Made by a program: the position numbers and the translations under genes. From Vanessa cardui (lineage: Eukaryota; Arthropoda; Insecta; Lepidoptera; Nymphalidae): a stretch of DNA of 64,000 nucleotides. Below are positions 20,953 through 31,982 of the stretch, piece after piece (within the stretch, counting starts at the first letter, position 1; each line of letters opens with the position of its first letter). The DNA lies in assembly GCF_905220365.1 (NCBI RefSeq), contig NC_061147.1, positions 8,184,001-8,248,000 on the forward strand, written 5' to 3'. Below the pieces are notes generated by a model. It had not been told where the DNA came from and made no database searches. It worked only from the letters and a program-made list of their open reading frames with translations.

Positions 20953-21270
20953 TTGTCGCCCGCAGTTTACCTCGCGTTTAGGGGTTTGGTTGTCATGTAT
21001 AATGAAAAAAGTAGCCTGTCCTTAAACATAACCGGCCAAGCGTAAAGGGTTCCGTACTATTGTCTAGATAAACAGCACAAATACATACATATATTTATTG
21101 GTATCGAGCAAAAATAAACGGCAACAGAAATACATAATTAATAAACATTTGAACTGTCTAGCCATCGCGGTTTTTGAGATAGAGCCTGGTGATAGACGGA
21201 TGGAAGGACAGACGAACGGACAGAAAGCAAAGTTTTTAATAATAGTCTTTTTAATACGGAGCCCTAAAAA
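20953..21270. mobile_element. Composite of transposon fragments
   Basis: 20953-21028 has CGCCCGCAGTTTACC and GGTTTGGTTGTCATGTATAA, the 3' part of the second Helitron-like family in reverse. From about 21045, AGGGTTCCGTACT and, at the far end, ACGGAGCCCTAAAAA bracket a GACGGATGGAAGGACAGACG block typical of a common lepidopteran repeat also seen at 31.5 kb. Confidence 0.5.
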
Positions 21271-21727
21271 ACATTATGTCTCCTTTAGGTGACCCTTCCC
21301 TATATTTCTCTTTGTCTATTTTGTTGTTTAATTGGTTGATAAGAGAAACAAAATAGAAAGTCATTGTCATTGTTAACGTCTTGTATCTGTTTGGTTGGGT
21401 TAATCTATAGAAGAGGTCATGGTAGTCGAAACTACGTCAGAATCTATCATAATTGTATTCCTATGATCAGGTTTATTCACCCCAATGTTCCCTTCCTAGC
21501 CATTACAATCATTTCCAATACCACTGCTTGAGTTTTTTCTGTGTCGAACATTTGTATTTATTCAACTTTTTATTTTCCAATAATCACTTTTTAATCGCTT
21601 GCCAGTTCTAACTTTTTATACATCACGATATATTTGACGCTTGTACTTGAATATTGGTGGAAGGAAATATTACTAGTTATATAAGCATTGGATCAGTATT
21701 CTTTCAAATAATAAATATGTATTTTTT

Positions 21728-21960
21728 TAAATATAAATATTAGACAACATCACATACATTACTCTGATCCCAATGTAAGTAGTTAAAGCACTTGTGTTAT
21801 GGAAAATCAGAAGTAACGAAGGTACCACAAACACCCAAACCCAAGACGATATAGAAAACTAATAAACCTTCTACATCGACTCGGCTGGTAATCCAACCCG
21901 AGACTTCAGTTTCGTACCCATGAAAACCGATGTACACACCACTCGACCGCAGAGGTCGTC
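21728..21960 (-). mobile_element. SINE-B, near-complete, minus strand
   Basis: ATTACTCTGATCCCAATGTA to CACTCGACCGCAGAGGTCGT. The B-box complement is mutated to GGTAATCCAACCCG. Confidence 0.85.
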
Positions 21961-22257
21961 TGTAATCAAAAGTAATTTATAAATTCAATTGAAATATATA
22001 CGTAAACAGTCTTTGTGATTTTGTAATAGACGAATTAAATCTGTGAGTGTTGAAGAGACCAAATGGATTATTATTTAAGCGCATACATTATCAAGGATGT
22101 GATTGCTTAATTTACGGTACAGTATGATGGTTCTCATAGGTATGACTCATCAGAAAGGAGATTAGGCAGGTCATAAAAGCCTAGCAAATAATGTTGATGG
22201 TAAAAATATGTAGAATCAAAATATGTCTTAGAATTAGAGTTACCAACGATTCAAAGT

Positions 22258-22310
22258 ATCGGTCCTACCGAGAAGAACCGGCTATAAACTCAGTGGTTAA
22301 TCTTTTCAAA
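22258..22310 (-). mobile_element. Jockey-type LINE 3' UTR fragment
   Basis: GTCCTACCGAGAAGAACCGG and AACTCAGTGGTTAATCTTTT match the reverse complement of the UTR at 58.98-59.04 kb. Confidence 0.55.
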
Positions 22311-22452
22311 TAATTACAGACGTTTGAAATATTATTTCCCCGCATATCAATATTTACTTTAGGTGAAACAAAACAATTGAAAATGTTGAAGAGATTAAGT
22401 AGTAGTAAGTTCAAATAATTGCGATAATGTAACGAATACATTATACAATAAA

Positions 22453-22702
22453 ACAAACAAACAACAACAACCCGTAAATTTAATGGGCTAAGGCCTCCTC
22501 TCCCTTTGAGTAGAATGTTCGAAACATATCCCACCACGCTGTTCCAATGCAGGTTGGTGGAATACACATGTGGCAGAATTTCTATGAAATTAGACTTTAG
22601 ACACGAATTAAGTAGATAAATAATCAATGGTGCTTGCCTAGGTTTGAACCCGCAATCATCGGTTTCAATGCACGCGTTCTAACCACTGGGCCAACTCTGC
22701 AT
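22453..22702 (-). mobile_element. SINE-C, near-complete, minus strand
   Basis: CAA-repeat tail at left, then AAGGCCTCCTCTCCCTTTGA, CACCACGCTGTTCCAATGC, GTTTGAACCCGCAATCATCG (B box) and TTCTAACCACTGGGCCAA (A box). The middle, with the GATGTTTTCC block, is deleted. Confidence 0.8.
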
Positions 22703-22994
22703 TGTAGCTTTACTTAAATTCATTTGTAAAGCAATCTAAGGTGTGTACAAAAGCCAATTTGAATAATGTATATTGTGTTTGAATATCGATGAACGTAAAG
22801 AATTTGAATTCAACGCGTTACTGAAACACTTTTTACATTCAGCTGCGGTGAAAAAAGCAATCGCTTTAATTAATCTTATGAATAAACTAGATGTGCTTGC
22901 GAGTTCGTGCGCATTTGAATTTAGCAAAAAGTTATTTTTCAGTTCACATATTTTGCTATTATTAAGTATATTAGGCAGCCCTTGTGGTATAAGA

Positions 22995-23304
22995 GTCGAG
23001 ATGGCCCAGTGGTTAAAACGCGTGCATCTTAACCAATGAATACGGGTTCAAACCCAGGCAGGCACCACTGATTCATGTGGTTAATTTATCTTTATAATTC
23101 ATCTCGTGCTCAGCAGTGAAGGAAAACATCGTGAGGAAACCTGCATGTGACAAATTTCATAGAAATTCTGTCACGTGTGTATTCCACCAACCCGCATTGG
23201 AACAGCGTGGTGGAATATGTTCCAAACCTTCTCCTCAAACGGAGAGGAGGCCTTTAGCCCAGCAGTAAAAATTTACAGGCTGTTGTTGTTGTTGTTGTTG
23301 TTGT
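22995..23304 (+). mobile_element. SINE-C, full-length, plus strand
   Basis: The best-preserved copy: A box GATGGCCCAGTGGTTAAAAC, B box CGGGTTCAAACCC, body with GAAGGAAAACATCGTGAGG and GGAACAGCGTGGTGGAATAT, 3' end GAGGAGGCCTTTAGCCCAGC, and a (GTT)n tail at 23282-23303. Confidence 0.9.
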
Positions 23305-23762
23305 GCTATAAGATTGTATTTGTAGTCGTATTTCGTATTTACTGGATAGTATTTGGTCGTGACTGCATGACTTAATAATTATTTTAAATAAAATTCTAGA
23401 TTCTAGATTCTTCGTTCCAGAGATTAGCCGGAACAAACAGACTAACAGACAAAAATTGTAAATGTTGTTTTCGTATATGTAGCGTCTGGATTTATTATTA
23501 ATTTGTTTGTCAGGAAATTTTAAGAGAGTGGAGAATGTATATTTGTGCAGATTTTCGTTATAGTTTTCTGTTTATCAGTACTAATATTTTAAAAGAATAA
23601 TAAATCTTGTAACAATTTGCATAGAAGTTCTTAAATTTCAAACTAAACTACAAAAACGTGAACTAATTAGCCTGAAATAATAAGTTTTGACAGTTTTAAA
23701 TGAATATATTGAATTGGACCGATCTGAAAAACAAAATACATTATAGCTATTGATTATATAGT

Positions 23763-23875
23763 CAGTTCTTCTCGGTAGAATTTACAATCCGAACCGGTGG
23801 TAGCTTCACTAAATATAATTTGTTAAATGACGATTCAAAATTGCTTATAAAAACATACCTGAAAAAAAAAATTTT
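23763..23875 (+). mobile_element. Jockey-type LINE 3' UTR fragment
   Basis: GTTCTTCTCGGTAGAATTTA, GAACCGGTGGTAGCTTCACT and ATGACGATTCAAAATTGCTT match the LINE UTR. The tail runs into the following SINE-A. Confidence 0.7.
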
Positions 23876-23876
23876 T

Positions 23877-24170
23877 ATGGTATATTTTGGCGGACGAGCA
23901 TATGTTCCACTATGTATGGGTGATGGTAAGTGGTCACCATCGCCCATAGACAATGACGCTGTAAGAAATATTAACTATTCCTTACATCGTCAATGTGCCA
24001 CCAACGTTGGGAACTAAGATTTTATGTCCCTTGTGCCTGTAGTTACACTGGCTCACTCATCCTTCGAACCGGAACACAACAATACTGAGTACTGTTATTT
24101 GGCGGTAGAATAACTGATATGTGGGTGGTACCTACCCAGATGGGTTTGCACAAAGCCCTACCACCAAGTA
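23877..24170 (+). mobile_element. SINE-A, full-length
   Basis: A reference copy for the family: GGCGGACGAGCATATG, GATGGTAAGTGGTCACCATC, GACAATGACGCTGTAAGAAA, GGGAACTAAGATTTTATGTC, GAACCGGAACACAACAATAC, ATGTGGGTGGTACCTACCC and AAAGCCCTACCACCAAGT. TTCGAACC could be a decayed pol III B box, but no convincing tRNA, 7SL or 5S head was identified. Confidence 0.8.
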
Positions 24171-24573
24171 AGTATATTTATTTGATTTAATTCGACTTTA
24201 ACCTGTTTCTGAAGAGTCATTCCGTCAGGAACACGGCTGTATAATAAAAATCGTAAATTAGGTTAACAGTTTTATAGAAAAACTATTAATCTTCATATAT
24301 TATAAAAATGTTTGATACAGTTTTTAAATGTACTACTATCGATCATATATGAAGAGTAAAGTTTTAATATTATATATAAAAATTGATGACGCTGTATCTG
24401 TTCAAGATTAATAGACCCCGACAGCGTTTGATCGATCGCCATGATAGTTGGCACATCATTAAGTGTATTTTTACACGGAGAAGATTTACAGACAATTTTG
24501 CTGTAAAGCTCAACACTATTAAAACGTGACATGATACGACATAATATTACATGACATGACAGTAGGTTTTATT

Positions 24574-24775
24574 GACGATCTTCGTAGTCGAGTGTGTATA
24601 CAGGTTTTCATGGGTACACCGCTCCGAGGTCCCGGGTTCGATTCATAGCTGAGTCGATGTAGAAAAAGTTCATTAGATTTCTTCGTTGTCTTGGGTCTGG
24701 CTGTTTGTGGTAATCTCATTATTTCTGACTTAAATCAGGATCAGAGTATTGTGTGATGCTGTTCAATATTTATAC
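24574..24775 (+). mobile_element. SINE-B, near-complete
   Basis: TCTTCGTAGTCGAGTGTGT head, B box GGGTTCGATTCATAG, then the family body with several small deletions. Confidence 0.8.
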
Positions 24776-24834
24776 CATATTTATATTATTTGGTTTAGCA
24801 GATTTTGCTTGCCTGAAAAAAACTTTTATTCGTT

Positions 24835-25050
24835 TCAAATAAACCTAGAAATCGTTAAAAATAAACATAATCTAGAACAAAAGCCGTAAACCAGAAAACA
24901 AAGCTTGAATGAAACGCAGCGAGCGCAAATGAATCTGCCGTTTGAGCAATGCTCAATTTCAAACTCTCTGAGTTTTACGTAATTGTTATGACGCGCTCTT
25001 TGTGATCCAGTGAATCGTAAACGTTTAAAACGATCTAACTGATCTATTGT
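24835..25050. repeat. Dispersed repeat E, copy 2
   Basis: TTGAATGAAACGCAGCGAGC, a CTGCCGTTTGAG block, CTCTGAGTTTTACGTAA and TTATGAC follow the order seen at 20745-20920. The 72-codon minus-strand ORF here has no recognisable motif. Confidence 0.6.
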
Positions 25051-25467
25051 CATTTTATTATATTATTCTATTTTTAAATATTTTCTTACGAAGTTTCCGT
25101 TATTTATTTATTTTCACATTTGTTCCTTTTTCGTTCAACAATTAAATGCCGTTTTAAGTTTAACTTCGAATTGATTATTATTTTTCAAATATGAGATATG
25201 GATAGATCTTGTAAATTTTTAAATTACAAATAAATTAAACAGTGGATCCGTAACTTAAAATCCATTAAATCAAGTAAGTTGCTAAGGTAAACGGCGTATT
25301 TGCGACGTAAAAAATGGTCAATAATTTTTAACAGTGCTAATAATACGTAGAGGTGAACGGTGGTTACCATACAAAATTATGTATGTATATATATATGTAT
25401 ATTTAAGTGCTTTGGTAAAGTGGTATAGGTGTTGAATTTCAAATAATATTTAAGAAATTGATTAAGA

Positions 25468-25560
25468 TTTTCGATAACACAAGTGCTTTAGTTACTTACA
25501 TTTGGATCAGAGCAATGTAAGTGATTTTGTCTCCTATTTATTTATTATTATTATTTATTT
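25468..25560 (+). mobile_element. SINE-B 3' fragment
   Basis: CACAAGTGCTTTAGTTACTT and GGATCAGAGCAATGTAAGTG with a TTTA-repeat tail. Confidence 0.75.
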
Positions 25561-25644
25561 ATTTATTAAAAAATGTCAGACATAATCTGTCTCACAAGCG
25601 CCTGATTCTATGATTAAAGTTCTGTTTTATGAAATTTATGTAGG

Positions 25645-25833
25645 TACAGTCAGAGTAAGAAAACCTTCGTCAGTTTTCAACCTATATCAAGTCCTAAACT
25701 CTTAGTACCTTTTGGATCTAAACATCAAATCATTGCAACGCATGTTTTTCTCAATCTGTACAGCAGATTATCACTGATACTGATCACACAAAAATAGATC
25801 TTGCGGTGGCGAAGTTTTCTTACCCTGACGGTA
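25645..25833. mobile_element. MITE, 189 bp, complete copy
   Basis: The left end ACAGTCAGAGTAAGAAAACC and the reverse complement of the right end CCGTCAGGGTAAGAAAACTT are imperfect inverted repeats bounded by TA. No ORF inside. The related partial copy is at 4745-4905. Confidence 0.75.
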
Positions 25834-26055
25834 TGTGTACTTCCTTTATATAGAGAAATGCTTGGGATAACATGACTTCGGTCTGCACTGTAGTTGTTTA
25901 GTGTTAGTTTGTGTTGAAAGTTTTCAAGTTTGTTTTAGGGTTGAAGTTAATTGTATCCTGTTTTCATTTCGATAAATGTAAATTTATAAGATCTAATACT
26001 ACGATAACTTTTCGTTGTTATATCCATTTAAATAGTTTGTCATCTATATGTCATC

Positions 26056-26230
26056 GTAAGATTACAAAATTGGTTAGATTACAATGTGTCTCGTCTAATT
26101 TTGTAATCTAACGGTAAAATAATATAAGAGCAAAATATCACTCACTGATTAATCACGAAATCTCAGAAACTATAACACATACGAACTTAAAATTTGACAG
26201 ATAGGTTCGTTATAAATTGTAGAGTTCCCT
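26056..26230. repeat. Dispersed repeat with a palindromic head
   Basis: AGATTACAAAATTGGTTAGA and AATTTTGTAATCTAACGG form inverted copies. The following GATTAATCACGAAATCTCAG recurs in reverse at 36935-36985, and the palindromic head recurs at 50085-50135 (GAGATTACAAAATGCGTTAG). Confidence 0.5.
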
Positions 26231-26531
26231 TCAGAACGGATTTCACGAAACTCCAACTCCTAAAAACTTTAGGAAGTTTGTTTTTAATGAATTTTGCGTA
26301 AGGAAAGCCTCGGGTTGAGCTTGTATAAATGTACATTTCCAAAAATCCAGAACATTTTCGAAACATTACTCTAGCACCATGTGCAAAAATTGATCTATAT
26401 ATTGAAGCAAATAAATATTTTACCATTGAAATAATTTGTATACTAGCAGTACAATTTACGTCATTTACTTCTTCGATTAACCTCCACGATAAATTAATGT
26501 AGTGGTAATTCGTCAGTAAAGTTAATCTTAC

Positions 26532-26667
26532 CTTATCCACAGGCATGGAAGGGCACGCGCGGCACAGATTCCAGAATGAGCCGATCATCTGGTGGCAGCC
26601 GTCCGGCTCGGTATGGCTCGGTTACTCCGAAGCTTTACGCCCACCGGGGCTGGAGCATGTGATGCTG
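26532..26667 (-). other. GC-rich exon-like block
   Basis: A 136-bp GC-rich island bounded on the minus strand by an acceptor-like TTTTTTGTTATAG and a donor GATAAG/GTAAGA. No frame is open across the whole block: one ends at TGA before ATGATCGGCTC, another has TAA upstream. From the ATG at 26588 the frame is open to the donor (MIGSFWNLCRACPSMPVDK, 19 codons), so a first coding exon with spliced leader is possible. The plus strand also has an ORF (MEGHARHRFQNEPIIWWQPS...). It may be an exon, a pseudo-exon or a dispersed GC-rich repeat. I do not recognise the protein. Confidence 0.35.
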
Positions 26668-26715
26668 CTATAACAAAAAATAGGTTCATCATGAGAAAGG
26701 GTATTATGCAAGCCT

Positions 26716-26985
26716 CTAAAGATCCGCGCCGACTTCGTACGGATGCAATGCTGATACTAAATATATAAAAGATGACAAAAGATTTGTTTATTTACGATAC
26801 AAAATTATAAACTTCGAAAATTATTAATGTTTCTTTAGTAAATTGTCCATGTATTATACAAAACGCTTCCTCTTGAAACACTATATATTAAAAAAATCGC
26901 ATCAAAATCCGTTGTAAATTTTACAGATCTAAGCATATACAGGGACAGACAGCGGTAAGCGACTTTGTTTCATACTATGTAATGA
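26716..26985 (-). mobile_element. Helitron-like element, minus strand
   Basis: On the minus strand it begins TCATTACATAGTATGAAAC, has CCGCTGTCTGTCCCTG, and ends in the GC-rich hairpin next to TTAG in place of CTAG. Confidence 0.65.
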
Positions 26986-26999
26986 CATGTATTAAATAA

Positions 27000-27212
27000 T
27001 TGGACATGGTCACCAATTCATGCATTTATGCTGCATGTAATATTAATATTTCCTTACTCCAAAAAGCGGTTAATCTTGGGAACTATGTCGTAATGTGTCT
27101 TATGTCTATTATAATGGCTCACTCACACTTCAACTTTCAATAATACTGAGTATTGTTACTTGGTTGTAGGTTATATGAGTGAGTGGTAGCTACTCAGAGG
27201 TAGGGCTTTGGT
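27000..27212 (+). mobile_element. SINE-A, degraded
   Basis: AATCTTGGGAACTATGTCGT, GGCTCACTCACACTTCAAC and AATACTGAGTATTGTTACTT in family order. Confidence 0.55.
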
Positions 27213-27239
27213 GGTAAAGATTTATGCAAGAGCCAGTTT

Positions 27240-27400
27240 AATTACAGGCTTAATGAACATAACATTATAGCTTTCAATGTTGCGGCTGAATTGACGATGT
27301 GAGGAACAGTAATTTTTTATGTCGGCAATGTTTGCAGTTAATGGTTGTGAGTTACCATAAGGTTGGTCATTTGGTTGTAACAAAACCCTATAAAATAACA
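27240..27400 (-). mobile_element. SINE-A, strongly degraded, minus strand
   Basis: TGACGATGTGAGGAACAG and TGGTTGTGAGTTACCATAAG resemble the reverse 5' half. It lies tail to tail with the preceding copy. Confidence 0.35.
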
Positions 27401-27603
27401 AAATTCTCATATAGGATGTAACAGAATTTTTGAAAAGCTTATGAACGTAATTATCACTTTAATATTTATTTTCATTACAGGTGAAAATGGTTGTTGTTAT
27501 TTGCAAAAGAACAATTCAAAACCTTATTTAATTTAATGAAGTATTCTATATTACAAATCGTGAATATTTGATACAGAATTATATAAGATTAATTTTAATA
27601 ATA

Positions 27604-27790
27604 AAACGGTGTTCCTCAAGAAGCTATTGTTGGGCCTTTATTTTATTACACATTCGAATACATATTAATAAAGCGTAAGGCGAAGCCTTTGCTGTTAACA
27701 CTACGCCTTATTGCCTCTGGTGACAGTACGTGTTTTGTTTTTTGTCCAGAGGTTCGGAATTGTGATTCAATAGGGAAATATTGCTAGCAT
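27604..27790 (+). pseudogene. LINE reverse-transcriptase motif remnant
   Basis: From 27607 one frame reads NGVPQEAIVGPLFYYTFEY, a degraded form of the RT block usually written GVPQGS-ILGP-LF. The next segment (LIASGDSTCFVFC) could be a decayed ADD block but is not convincing. The frame is closed soon after. Confidence 0.4.
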
Positions 27791-28436
27791 TCTATACAGC
27801 ATTCCACGCGGTCAAGATTTTTAAAGTAACTTTTTTGATTACGTATATGTATATGTATTGATTTAATATAAATTATACTTATGTATATAATAAACTAAAA
27901 TTAAGACTAATTTATGGCTTAGTTAATAGATGAAACATCGAAATATTTCACAATTATGCTTCGTAGCTTAATATTACTTTTACACGCGGCTAAAATTAAA
28001 CGCTAAACACTCTTCAGACCTCGCCGGCTTTAAAGTCAAAAGGTTAACCTCAAAGAAAATTATGAGACGTCTAAAAACGGCCATTTCCTATTTAACTCGT
28101 AGTATATTTTTTATTTATGCTATTGATGCTTATATAATCGACTTGCTTGTGTATCCTGAAACTCCGGTCAAGTAGAGGTTAAGTGGTGAGGTTAATAATT
28201 TGTATACGTTCTATAATTTTCTATATGATTTAACGCTACAGAAATTTTCAACTACTAAGGCTCGCTCTTGATTGGTTGGTTTAAATTAGTGATGTTTTCA
28301 CAAATAAGCATACTAAATTAATTCGTAAGTATCACTGATATTTATTTTTCTTTTGCCCCTTACTAATTAGAAGCTCTTTCAACCAAAACATACAAATCAT
28401 TGATATTTAGCGATTGGAAAAAAGACATGTTACATG
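27791..28436. other. Spacer, nothing recognised
   Basis: AT-rich, no family match. Confidence 0.35.
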
Positions 28437-28700
28437 TCTGTAAATGTCCTCACAGGTGGGCTAACGCCTCCTTCTGAGAAGAGAATTTGGAGGTTATTCT
28501 ACCACTTTTCTCTTAATAAGGTTTGGTGGATACACAAATGGTAGAATTTCATGGAAATTACGTGTAGGTTTCCTGTCTTTTTTCCTCTTATATATTCGAA
28601 ATCAATCTAAGCACATGAATATAATGTGTGCTTGCCTGAGCTTGGAGCTCTTATCCATCGGTTAAGACGGAGGCATTCTAACCACCAGGTCACTTCGTCT
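28437..28700 (-). mobile_element. SINE-C, degraded, minus strand
   Basis: GGTGGGCTAACGCCTCCTTC, AAGGTTTGGTGGATACACAA and CATCGGTTAAGACGGAGGCA with TTCTAACCACCAGGTCAC show the family order with many changes. Confidence 0.6.
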
Positions 28701-29114
28701 GAATGGTTTCATTGAATGTATAACTTTTTATTTAATTCTCTGAGATATTGGAAGAGAATTTCATTGATTTCTAGCAAAATATTATCAATTATTTTAGTAA
28801 TAACAACAACTCATAAGTCTAGTACAGGATTTTCGTAGCTAGCAACATTTCACGCGTTATGATCGTACGAAAATAGCGAAATATAAAAATTGCAATCTCG
28901 GAGCTCAGCCAAATAGCAGTTGTGAAACATTGCTTTTTTAGTTTTCTAGTGATCGTTGCACACAGAAATACGTTTAACTTATTCGTACGTTCAAAAAACA
29001 AATCACTTTTACAAAACATTGTGAATATAACGTATTGAAATAGAATTTTATGTTGACTTAAACAAAGATTATCGTGAAAGTTGACATTTATAATGTATTT
29101 TCTATGCTGGCAAT

Positions 29115-29350
29115 GATGAAGTGATTTCACTTGGTGGTCCCTATTCATCAAATACTCTACTGCCAAACGGCATTACTTAGAATGTTTGTGTTCCAGTGTG
29201 AGTGGGTCAGTTAGCAGGTACATATATCTCTAGACAATATTTTTATTGGGATGTATAATGGACGTCAGAAGTGTCAGAAAGTTAATATTTGTGACAATGC
29301 TAATGTTTGTGGGCGGTGATGACTACCTATCATTATCCGGTCTTTTGCCT
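29115..29350 (-). mobile_element. SINE-A, degraded, minus strand
   Basis: CACTTGGTGGTCCCTATTC, ACTCTACTGCCAAACGGCAT, GTGAGTGGGTCAGTTAGCAG and GGCGGTGATGACTACCTATC correspond to reversed family blocks. Confidence 0.5.
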
Positions 29351-30296
29351 ATCTATTAAATTACAAAAAGGTACCAAGAGAGAAAGAGAAATAACTAGAA
29401 TATAACAGGAGATCAGACGACATAAGACATGCTGAATTGGACACTTTTTTAAACTCGAACTAAAAATTTAAAGTCCCAAACTTTTTTTTAATTATTAAAT
29501 TATCACCCCAAGGATCGATATAAGCGAATACAGTGACTTCGAACTAATGAACCTGTAGTTTTATTATGTGAAAACAAAGTTCGTGAATCACTCGTGGAAT
29601 GTTGAAAACCGATTTACGATAATACGATCTAGTCTAGAGCATTAATAAACTTGGGTAGATCTTTGAAAATTACAGTCTGTTTCCATGTAATGGTTTAGAG
29701 TACAAATATTACCAGGCGAACAGAGGTAGAGAGAAGCTTTGTATGTACATAATTAACTAATCGATAACACCCTTAATACGATTAATAGCGAGACCAGTTT
29801 ATAGGTATTAGAGTTTAATAAATTGCTTTATTGACGGTCAAGCGTTCAGGATCTGAAGGGTTCGATAATGGCTTCGGAATATTAAATTATATTCAAAGTT
29901 TCAATTTATTTCGCTTCCTGTGCTGGGTTTGGTAAAATAAAAATAAATTTCGCCGTCCTTTTACGTTTTTATGGAGATATAAGTTGTCTGGTGATATATT
30001 GATTTTTAGGTTAGGTTTGTCGTTTGATGTATGATTTTTTTTACCATTCCATTATGAAAAGTTTTCAAACGATTTTCGACTTACTCCTTTAAATTAGGGG
30101 AAATAACAAAAACTTGATATCTCACAAACGGACAGAAGGTACATTTATTCATCATAATTTCATATAGCTGTAGGTGGCCCTTTCGATAAAGGTAGCCACC
30201 GTTGCTCATATAACTTATTTTAATTTCACTTGGACTGCCACGGAATCTGAGATGTGAGGATATATAAAATAAAATAAAAGTAAAGTAAGTAAGTAA
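29351..30296. other. Spacer, nothing recognised
   Basis: AT-rich, no ORF of note. Confidence 0.4.
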
Positions 30297-30578
30297 GCCT
30301 ATAAATTTCCCACTGCTGGGATAAGCCCTATTCTTCCATCAAGGAGAGGGTTTGGAACATATTTCACCATGCTGTTCCAATGCAGGTTGGTGAAATGCAT
30401 ATGTGGCAAAATTTCGATGAAATAGGCACCTGCAGGTGTCCTCACGATGTTTTCCTTCACCGCCGAGCACGAAAAGAATTATAAACACAATTAAGCTCAT
30501 ATATATAGTGCTGCTGGCCTGGGTTTGAAGCCGAAGTCATCGGTTAAGATACACGCCTTCTAACCTGGGCCATCTCAT
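30297..30578 (-). mobile_element. SINE-C, near-complete, minus strand
   Basis: TTTCCCACTGCTGGGATAAG, TTCCAATGCAGGTTGGTGAA, CTCACGATGTTTTCCTTCAC and CATCGGTTAAGATACACGCC with CTGGGCCATCTC. Confidence 0.8.
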
Positions 30579-30744
30579 CTCAAAATAAATTAATATGGGA
30601 TAAAACTGTACAAAAACTATTTTAACATAACCTGGATGTACATATTACACAGTGTAAATTTAATTAAGTATATTGTTTTAGCAAATTAATTAATTTAGGT
30701 ATTAAACGCCAATTAAGTAGAATAGATTACGGAGTACTAGTTTT

Positions 30745-30965
30745 CGCCCACAGATATCCATGGGGATCGTAAAATTAACGATTCCTTACATCGTCAATGT
30801 GTCACCGACCTTGGAAACGAAGGCGTTATAGAGTTCAGATCCTCTGTGCCTGTAGCTACACTGGCTCATTCACTCTGTAAACCAGAACACAATAATACTA
30901 AGTATTGCTGATTGGCTGTAGAATAAAATTATGATGAGTGAGGTACCCAAAGTTCGACTACCAAG
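30745..30965 (+). mobile_element. SINE-A, 5'-truncated
   Basis: CGATTCCTTACATCGTCAAT, GTGCCTGTAGCTACACTGG and CAGAACACAATAATACTAAG in order. Confidence 0.65.
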
Positions 30966-31016
30966 TTTTTTAATGTGCTCGCATGTTCTTTTTTCTAAGC
31001 AGCATCACAATCTCAA

Positions 31017-31346
31017 TTATAGGATCACTGGTAAATAGTGTGCATGTGTAAAAACAAATGTATTGTCTACGTTGAAAACTTGACTGACTCTGGATGTGTG
31101 CCAGCTGGTGTCAAAGTAGAAACATTCAAGCTTGTAAGCAGGACAACTTGACCAAACTGTGCAGATAATCTTTGACGTAGCCTTTTGTTCTTGGTCGGTT
31201 TCAAATATCACCAATCTTGCGTGGTCAGCGTGTTTGCTTGGACACTGTGATATACTCCAAACACGCTGTCGTTTACGTTGGTGTGATGCATGTTGCCGTC
31301 CAACGAACTGATATGTTGACCCAACAAACAACGCTACGAAGCACAA
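31017..31346 (-). CDS. 109-codon ORF, unrecognised, doubtful
   Basis: An open frame of 109 codons lies in a locally less AT-rich stretch, with a Cys- and Trp-containing C-terminal half (CTVWSSCPAYKLECFYF). I recognise no family, signal peptide or catalytic motif. It overlaps no identified repeat and ends in TAG near a SINE-A copy. It could be a fragment of a transposase gene or a chance ORF; no splice sites or promoter were identified. Confidence 0.15.
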   Translation of the reverse strand: MCFVALFVGSTYQFVGRQHASHQRKRQRVWSISQCPSKHADHARLVIFETDQEQKATSKIICTVWSSCPAYKLECFYFDTSWHTSRVSQVFNVDNTFVFTHAHYLPVIL

Positions 31347-31407
31347 CGAACGGTTTATTTTGATGAATTATGTAGCGTAGTATAGTCCAACTTAAATCGT
31401 CAGTATG

Positions 31408-31409
<2 letters not shown>

Positions 31410-31446
<37 letters not shown>
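31410..31446. repeat. (CA)n microsatellite
   Basis: About 18 uninterrupted CA units. Confidence 0.97.
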
Positions 31447-31448
<2 letters not shown>

Positions 31449-31526
31449 TTATGTGGATCTATTATATTATAATACTACTAGTGCTATAATTTGAAATGCC
31501 AAAAAATTAGGTAATTCTAGTAAGCC

Positions 31527-31760
31527 GCTTTTTAGGGTTCTATATCCAAAGACTAATACGGACCCTATTACTAAGATTCCTGCGGATGTATCTCATGAAA
31601 AGTAAAAATAAGATACTTGATATTTTCACAGATGATGTATTCATGTTGCCCCTATAACAACATAAATTAAGATAAAGGATGAAAGAAAAAAAATAGAAGG
31701 TCCCCATACAACAGTCATGATTTTTTGTCATCCATATATTAAATGGCACGGAATACAAAA
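31527..31760 (+). mobile_element. Dispersed repeat F (GGGTTCCGTA-type)
   Basis: CTTTTTAGGGTTCTATATCC, ACCCTATTACTAAGATTCC, TGTATCTCATGAAAAGT and TATTTTCACAGATGATGTAT follow a repeat very common in moth and butterfly genomes as I remember it; related to 21045-21270. Confidence 0.5.
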
Positions 31761-31844
31761 GGTTTTCGTTTCTATTTCTATGCAAATACGTTATCTCATG
31801 ATAAGTCACTTCAATCCATTTGTAAAGTAGGAGATATTTACCAG

Positions 31845-31982
31845 TTTTGAAATCATCAATGCGGCAACATCTGGTACTAAGATTTTATGTCCCTTGTGCT
31901 GACGCTGGCTCTTTAGAGGAACTCGACAATATCAAGTTTTAATGTTTTGTTGTTTGTATGATGTATGGGTGGTGGCACCAAG
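31845..31982 (+). mobile_element. SINE-A, truncated and deleted
   Basis: ACTAAGATTTTATGTCCCTT, CTGGCTCTTTAGAGGAACTC and ATGGGTGGTGGCACCAAG. Confidence 0.55.

Noticed and set aside
22265..22627. 120-codon minus-strand ORF as a gene
   Set aside because: It spans a LINE UTR fragment and a SINE-C copy; no protein motif.
22995..23080. Functional tRNA gene from the A and B boxes in SINE-C
   Set aside because: The boxes are part of a dispersed SINE with a 300-bp body and GTT tail; no cloverleaf 3' half follows.
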